A stretch of DNA of 64,000 bases from Porticoccus sp. W117 (lineage in GTDB: Bacteria > Pseudomonadota > Gammaproteobacteria > Pseudomonadales > Porticoccaceae). A program made the position numbers and the translations under genes. Of this stretch, positions 59,662 to 64,000 are shown piece by piece. The notes below the pieces were generated by a model. The model had not been told where the DNA came from and made no database searches. It saw only the letters and a program-made list of their open reading frames with translations. The stretch is from the NCBI RefSeq assembly GCF_030341905.1, contig NZ_JATAAF010000014.1, forward strand, positions 1 through 64,000, written 5' to 3'. How positions within the stretch are numbered: position 1 is the first letter of the stretch; the number at the start of each line of letters is the position of its first letter.

Positions 59662-60687
59662 ATGAAAATGGTGCGCAACTACTATATTAAGAACAAACTC
59701 TACAAAGGCTCTCGACTTTCACAGGAAAAGTTTGAACGACTGCTATTCCCGATACTTATAGGCACTCCCATTGCCTCTATCGCAAAAGACAATGATATTT
59801 CAGAGTACACTGTTCGCATGATCTCAAATAAGCTACGGGAAAAGCTTTCCACCGAATCAATATGGATGAATGAGATTCTCAAATCTTACAAAGAGCGCCA
59901 CAATCTACTTCACATGAAGCTAAGCACAGCGCCTCGATTAATAACTGAATATCTATCCGAAGCAGCAGCCAATATTTTTTCCAATTACTACTACAGCAAC
60001 GTCTACCCAAACACTCACGCACCATCTCCAACTTCAGAAAACCGTAACAACAAAAATCATCGCCAAGATCGGGAAGATTTGGAAAAAATGATAGACAATA
60101 AACAACGGATTGATACCTGCCTTCACAATTGCAGTACAAGCCCAAACCTTAGAGAGATACGCTCAGAATACGGCGATGTAGATTCGGGAAAGATACTCCA
60201 ACACTTTCAAAGAGGGAACTATATTAAGCAACTCGAAAAAAGGAAGTCAGAGTGGGATCACCACATTGATCTCGACAAATTTATGAAACTACCAATAAAA
60301 AGCCTGGATGTCCGAATGGATGCAAAATTTCAGCTCTGCCAATATTGCCCTGCGGCTGGGCTAAAGCAACTGAAACCACAAGACTGGTTATTCTTGAGCA
60401 ACTATGAGAAGCATATTAAAAAGCTGAGAAATGATGAAAGGTACATGGGTTTGTTCTTTATGAGCATGATGTTGCCAACAATAGTCAGCCTATACGTTTT
60501 GATGATTAAACAAGCAAAGTCTTACCTCCGCTCGAACAAAGATGAAGAATCACTGCGTTATACAAAAGAATGGATGGAAAAATTCTTATCGTCCATGAAT
60601 TCCCTAGAGACTGACATTGTTACTGCTACTAAGCGGACGTTATTTGTCAGCCCGCTATCAAATACACGCCCTAAGAATTCTGGCTGA
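59662..60687 (+). CDS. HTH-containing protein downstream of iterated repeats
   Basis: 341 residues, AGGGAGAA just before the ATG (a second ATG is two codons on). Residues 20-58 (RLLFPILIGTPIASIAKDND, then ISEYTVRMISNKL) fit a helix-turn-helix, with TVRMISNKLRE as the recognition helix. The middle has Cys pairs (residues 153-157, 232-235). A hydrophobic stretch (YMGLFFMSMMLPTIVSLYVL) lies near 276-296. It may regulate the element through the repeats upstream, or be a replication initiator of unknown type. Confidence 0.5.
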   Translation: MKMVRNYYIKNKLYKGSRLSQEKFERLLFPILIGTPIASIAKDNDISEYTVRMISNKLREKLSTESIWMNEILKSYKERHNLLHMKLSTAPRLITEYLSEAAANIFSNYYYSNVYPNTHAPSPTSENRNNKNHRQDREDLEKMIDNKQRIDTCLHNCSTSPNLREIRSEYGDVDSGKILQHFQRGNYIKQLEKRKSEWDHHIDLDKFMKLPIKSLDVRMDAKFQLCQYCPAAGLKQLKPQDWLFLSNYEKHIKKLRNDERYMGLFFMSMMLPTIVSLYVLMIKQAKSYLRSNKDEESLRYTKEWMEKFLSSMNSLETDIVTATKRTLFVSPLSNTRPKNSG

Positions 60688-60859
60688 TGGCATACGATTA
60701 GAGCGGTCGAGATGATTGACTGATTTTTTACTTCTATGTTTGAATTACTACAAGTCTCTCCCAGACCAACAGAAAACTACATTCATTAAATATCTACTTT
60801 GGACTTGAAAAGTCTGTAGCGCAGAAAATGTAAGCCACAACACAAATAGGTATATAAAA

Positions 60860-61579
60860 ATGTCGGTACAAATAGATTTAACCGAAGAGCAACGACAATG
60901 CTTTCGTGTCATGCACGCCTATGATTGCTATGAATGGTGTAGGAGTAGACATACATCTAACATGAGTTCACCTAAAGGATCTGTAGAACAGAGCTTGGGA
61001 AATCTTGAAGCCTCCATAGAATTTTTAGAAAAAGAAATCGATTGGTTTGAAGCTCTTAACTCGGAACAAAAAATTCGAGCGTGCGTTTCCGGGGAGTTTT
61101 ACATTGAAGGTATGACGGATTGGCTCAACGAAAAGCTAACAGAAAACAAGGGGGCCGACTCGCGAGACTTTGCCGATAAGTATGAAAAGGCACTAATACG
61201 GCTTTCTAATGCCGTAGGTAGTGATGAAGCATTGAGAGCCGCATGGGACGATGTGAACGCAGTGTGTAGGAACGATTATCCTGTCAAGCACCCTGATGTA
61301 AAACCTCTGCCTTATCCTGAATTTCTATCTCAGGAGGAGGGCAAATCGACTGTCCCAGAAGTACAGGAGTCAGCACAATATGACACTATTCGAGAACCTA
61401 AACGATACACCCAAGAAGTTGATGAAATTCGCATCAAGTGGGAGTTACCAGTACGCTTTACAATTGATCAATTAGAAAATAAATTTGCGTCTCGGGCTGC
61501 GTATTTCACTAACGATCACATGAAAAATAGAAACGAAGATGAGCTTCTAAAACTCCGTCCCTTTGCGGCCACTGCTTAG
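60860..61579 (+). CDS. Hypothetical protein
   Basis: 239 residues, acidic, helical N-terminal half (NLEASIEFLEKEIDWFEALN). Overlaps the 3' end of the convergent gene by 4 bp. A weak AGG site precedes the ATG. No known domain. Confidence 0.5.
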   Translation: MSVQIDLTEEQRQCFRVMHAYDCYEWCRSRHTSNMSSPKGSVEQSLGNLEASIEFLEKEIDWFEALNSEQKIRACVSGEFYIEGMTDWLNEKLTENKGADSRDFADKYEKALIRLSNAVGSDEALRAAWDDVNAVCRNDYPVKHPDVKPLPYPEFLSQEEGKSTVPEVQESAQYDTIREPKRYTQEVDEIRIKWELPVRFTIDQLENKFASRAAYFTNDHMKNRNEDELLKLRPFAATA

Positions 61580-61962
61580 GGCGATTCTGGGGTAGGCACA
61601 CCACGGAGCGGTGGCAAAGCTAGATTAAAATCTGGGTGAGGAAATAACGGTGTGTCAAGCGGGATATCGCGCTCGATCTTGTCGCGCTGTATATGGGCTA
61701 ATGCATGGTGCATAATTTCATATTCGCGCTGCGTCACACGCTGCTGTTCACCACCTGGCGTAGAGGTCGCCGCGTAATACTCCATATCATCCATACGCTC
61801 GCGCACCATCTTTTCGGTCATTGAATATTGATCATTAAGATCCGCAATGTATGCAACACAAACTCCAATATCATCGCCTGAATAATAAGCGCCAACGATA
61901 TATAGATTCTCAGGACTTACAGGTTGCGGCCCCCATACTTTGACTTTCTTCGGTTCAGACAA
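61576..61962 (-). CDS. Hypothetical protein
   Basis: 128 residues from a TTG with AAAGG 7 nt upstream. Contains VAYIADLNDQYSMTEKMVRE and a Pro-rich C-terminus. The nested hairpin at 62051-62114 and the structured element at 62177-62334 lie in its 5' leader direction, so it may be controlled by them. No family recognised. Confidence 0.45.
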   Translation of the reverse strand: MSEPKKVKVWGPQPVSPENLYIVGAYYSGDDIGVCVAYIADLNDQYSMTEKMVRERMDDMEYYAATSTPGGEQQRVTQREYEIMHHALAHIQRDKIERDIPLDTPLFPHPDFNLALPPLRGVPTPESP

Positions 61963-62050
61963 TCCATTGCCTTTCTCTTGTTCATGCCTCTGCCTTTAGT
62001 ATTACCGATTGGACTTAATTATTCGTTAATAAAATCTGTTCCCACTGCGT

Positions 62051-62114
62051 GCAAGCTGTGTCTTGTACTACCAACCCCTACATTCTGTAGGGGCTGTTAA
62101 TACAAGACGCTTGC
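62051..62114. repeat. Nested three-stem perfect hairpin
   Basis: GCAAGC (62051) with GCTTGC (62109), GTCTTGTA (62060) with TACAAGAC (62101), CCCCTACA (62075) with TGTAGGGG (62086): 22 pairs with no mismatch, separated by internal loops. It stands about 90 bp before the 61962 gene. Possible leader structure, cruciform binding site or transfer origin. Confidence 0.75.
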
Positions 62115-62176
62115 CAAAGGGCGCTGCCGCCCCTGTTGGATACCCCGGCGCTGGAGTATGATTAGACCTGCAAGAG

Positions 62177-62334
62177 GCCGTCATGCACCAGTCAAAACGT
62201 ATCGCCGTTTTGAATCACACTCGCAGGGCATGGGTGTATCTGCCCCCATCTTCACCGAATTTCAGAGCAGTCACCGGTGATAGGATACCGCCAACGTTTC
62301 GGCGCTGAATCACGACCAAGGAGACGTCCTTAGA
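62177..62334 (-). ncRNA. Structured noncoding element shared with element A (copy C)
   Basis: Reverse-strand relative of 21175-21366. Shared blocks: CCTTGGTCGTGATTCA, GCCGAAACGTTGGCGG, GGGGGCAGATAC, CCCTGCGAG and AAACGGCGATACGTTT. Helices formed here: CTAAGGA/TCCTTGG, TGGG/CCCA, AAAACG/CGTTTT. The element reads toward 61962. Neighbouring genes differ between A and C, so the conservation is not due to a shared gene. Confidence 0.6.
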
Positions 62335-62346
62335 TACTACTGGCTT

Positions 62347-63090
62347 TCACCACATTCCTCCCTTGCTGGCTTTCTTAGCCTCGACTTCATCACCCAGTAG
62401 ATTATCCCAAAATACAATGCCAGCCCTTTGCTCGATATAGGACGTGGGCCGTAGATAATCTAACAGGTTGCCATCCAGCTCCTCATTCGGCATTTCAAAT
62501 GCCCACATATGGATTTTATTGTTCTTGTCGATGGTCAGGACGCATTTGAAAAAATGGCTGGGAATGGGTATTTCGATGCCATTATCGTCTCGCTGCCCTA
62601 TGAAACGTGTTCCAGTCGTGAAATCAAAGATAGGGCCACTGATAACATAGGTTTCGAGGTTCTTTCTGTCTCCGTTTCTATCTTTTTTTGCATCCAACTC
62701 TCGTACAGCCGTTTCAAGTTCACGCCACATACTCCGGTTCAGTCTGGGATGCTGTGGAGCCATATTGGAAAGCAGGAAAGTTTCATTGTTCTGGATTTGC
62801 GTCTCTAGCTTATTAGCGCTGGCCACCAGATGCCCACGATCATAGCCACTGCCCCTGAAATCATCCAATGTCGCTCTGAACCGCTTTGGAATGCGGTAAT
62901 CGACAATGAAGTCATCTTGTCTCTCAACATCATTCATATCTCTATCGCCGGGAGTGACTATCTCTAACGCCCATTTTGCTTGCCGAAAGTAGTAGGAATA
63001 CCCAACGACATAGTGACGGTTTATCAGTATCTGGTCGGCAGAAGGACAGCCGTAATGGGTTTCTGGTCTGAGTGAGAACAGGTCTAACAT
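62347..63090 (-). CDS. DNA/RNA non-specific endonuclease (NUC1 family)
   Basis: 247 residues. The catalytic motif is YDRGHLVASANK (DRGH, histidine general base near residue 91), then NMAPQHPRLN with the metal-binding Asn and WRELETAVREL. No signal peptide is visible, so it may act inside the cell, unlike most secreted NucA enzymes. Cargo nuclease of element C. Preceded by 445 bp of noncoding DNA. Confidence 0.88.
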   Translation of the reverse strand: MLDLFSLRPETHYGCPSADQILINRHYVVGYSYYFRQAKWALEIVTPGDRDMNDVERQDDFIVDYRIPKRFRATLDDFRGSGYDRGHLVASANKLETQIQNNETFLLSNMAPQHPRLNRSMWRELETAVRELDAKKDRNGDRKNLETYVISGPIFDFTTGTRFIGQRDDNGIEIPIPSHFFKCVLTIDKNNKIHMWAFEMPNEELDGNLLDYLRPTSYIEQRAGIVFWDNLLGDEVEAKKASKGGMW

Positions 63091-63376
63091 GACATACTCC
63101 TTGTGTTCGATGTAGTAGACAACGATTGAGAACGTGCCAGAGGGAGTGTTACAGCGGAAATCTATCCCGTGACAGCTCTAATAATATCAGCTCTTTTTGA
63201 TGAAGAAGTGACAACTGAGGGGAAAGCCTTCCCCTGCCTGCAACCGCTGGCGCGTTTTCCGCCACCCCTTCGAGCGGGGACACCCCGCAACGCCCCATAT
63301 CTTCTGTTGAGGTGAACCCTTGCGGGTTCGCTTTGTTTGTCCATTTCCCCTTTTGGGGAGGCACAAGCCTATCATC

Positions 63377-63447
63377 CGTTTTCGATTTCAGCGATACAAC
63401 CTGCCCTTGGCAGGAGGGCAAGCCCTGTCCCGCTGAAATCCAAAACG
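63377..63447. repeat. Long stem-loop with 17-bp arms
   Basis: CGTTTTCGATTTCAGCG (63377-63393) and CGCTGAAATCCAAAACG (63431-63447) pair with one mismatch. Inside, TGCCCT (63402) pairs with AGGGCA (63415). The two-level hairpin lies about 90 bp before the DnaJ-domain gene. Confidence 0.75.
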
Positions 63448-63478
63448 CACGATTTCACGCTCGCAAGTTCGCTTCGTC

Positions 63479-63513
63479 TTGGGGTTTTCAACCCCAAAAG
63501 GGGTTCGTTTTTT
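63479..63513 (+). promoter_or_regulatory. Terminator/antiterminator pair (attenuator)
   Basis: TTGGGGTT (63479-63486) pairs perfectly with AACCCCAA (63490-63497). The same AACCCC pairs with GGGGTT at 63500-63505 and is followed by CG and six T (63508-63513), a rho-independent terminator. The two structures are mutually exclusive. The DnaJ gene starts 23 bp later. Confidence 0.6.
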
Positions 63514-63535
63514 AACCCTAATAGGAGCAAGAGCG

Positions 63536-64000
63536 ATGAACATTAAAGATGCAGCCAAGATTTTAGGTCTGAGTGGTGAGGTAAGCCCCGAAGCAATCAA
63601 AAAAGCATACCGTGTTGCGGCCATGAAGTACCACCCCGACAGAAACCCCGCAGGGGCCGAGATGATGAAAATTATCAATGCGGCCTTTGATGCCTTGAAG
63701 GATTACTGCGGCGAAATTCCAGAAGGCGAAGCCGGAGAGACAACCCAAGATTATCCCGAAGCCGTCAATAATGCCTTGAATGCCATTATGGGTTTAGCGG
63801 GGCTGGATATTGAAATTTGCGGCGCATGGGTCTGGGTGTCCGGTGAAACCTACAAGCACAAAGCCGCGCTGAAGGAAGCAGGCTATAAATTCGCCTCCAA
63901 AAAGAAGAGCTGGTATTTCCGCCCCGAAGACTGGCGCAGCGCCAGCCGTGGCAGTTATTCAATGGAAAAAATACGCGGTAAGTATGGCAGCTCCAAGCCA
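63536..64000 (+). CDS. J-domain protein, C-terminal part outside window (partial)
   Basis: 155 residues to the window edge, frame still open. AGGAG lies 10 nt before the ATG. The J domain covers residues 1-60 (AAKILGLSGEVSPEAIKKAY, HPD at 33-35, NPAGAEMMKIINAAFDAL). The part from about residue 85 (GLDIEICGAWVWVSGETYKH) is a small conserved region found in plasmid-borne DnaJ-like proteins, ending SKKKSWYFRPEDWRS. Such proteins work with DnaK; on mobile elements they may support transfer or replication proteins. Confidence 0.8.
   Translation, partial: MNIKDAAKILGLSGEVSPEAIKKAYRVAAMKYHPDRNPAGAEMMKIINAAFDALKDYCGEIPEGEAGETTQDYPEAVNNALNAIMGLAGLDIEICGAWVWVSGETYKHKAALKEAGYKFASKKKSWYFRPEDWRSASRGSYSMEKIRGKYGSSKP

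Larger units (their letters stand above)
63091..63535. other. Noncoding region with hairpins before the DnaJ gene
   Basis: 445 bp without a supported gene; short frames here overlap hairpins and lack ribosome-binding sites. Contains the long stem at 63377-63447 and the terminator/antiterminator pair at 63479-63513. Confidence 0.6.
53825..64000. mobile_element. Element C: integrative element at tRNA-Phe (right end outside window)
   Basis: Starts at the tRNA-Phe 3' part with a large serine recombinase. It shares with element A the small partner gene, the TGTTCT repeats, a coupling protein next to a small membrane protein, and the structured noncoding element. No relaxase is seen within the window. 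The right att copy is beyond the end. Confidence 0.8.

Noticed and set aside
63149-63748. Leftward and rightward frames around the hairpins before the DnaJ gene
   Set aside because: They overlap strong hairpins and the J-domain gene and have no start signals.
1-64000. CRISPR array
   Set aside because: No regularly spaced repeat series and no cas genes were seen; the direct repeats at 13.5/16.5 kb are two large units around a gene.

Overview
The window comes from a gammaproteobacterial chromosome. The tmRNA encodes the tag ANDDNYALAA, as in pseudomonads and relatives. Backbone genes (AbgT transporter, UspA, AsmA, MutY/YggX, a zinc-type TonB receptor) and LexA-, Anr- and Zur-like boxes fit a marine Pseudomonadales/Cellvibrionales-type organism. 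That placement is inferred; the window has no 16S gene. Backbone DNA (about 42.5-53.8 kb) looks richer in G+C than the accessory DNA on either side.

Three mobile elements occupy most of the window. Element A (1 to about 32.49 kb, left end outside) is an integrative mobilizable element. It carries MobC, a MobA-type relaxase, a two-piece exported RHS toxin locus with likely immunity genes, a resolvase with a putative res site, ArdC, an anti-phage cargo block, a VirD4/TraG-like coupling protein and a large serine recombinase (LSR). The cargo block holds an AAA_13/RloC-like ATPase, a HigA-HTH/nuclease-like giant protein with a small membrane partner, and a STAND-TPR ATPase. Element B (32,462-42,475) is a 10-kb P4-type island flanked by a 25-bp direct repeat of the ssrA 3' end. 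It carries a tyrosine integrase, AlpA, an IetAS-like ATPase/subtilase pair with a third possible RNase H-fold gene, and several unknowns. Element C (53,825 to beyond 64 kb) sits at the 3' end of tRNA-Phe and is a relative of A: LSR, the same small partner gene, a coupling protein, a small membrane protein, a NUC1 nuclease and a DnaJ-domain gene.

Several features tie A and C together. Both have a small acidic gene overlapping the LSR by exactly 14 nt, tandem TGTTCT repeats 11 bp apart upstream, and a roughly 160-190 nt structured noncoding element in which some helices appear preserved despite sequence change. Both LSR reading frames run into the 3' end of a host RNA gene (tmRNA or tRNA-Phe). 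Thus a serine recombinase in A and a tyrosine integrase in B appear to use the same ssrA site, giving a tandem array A-att-B-att-ssrA.

The most novel signals are the shared noncoding element, the duplicated hairpin-rich 206-bp element flanking the AAA_13 defence gene next to ardC, the HigA-HTH/nuclease-like giant protein, the LSR plus small-partner module, a start codon and Shine-Dalgarno placed inside a perfect 13-bp hairpin, and a terminator/antiterminator pair before the DnaJ gene. All homology statements come from reading motifs by eye; no search was run.
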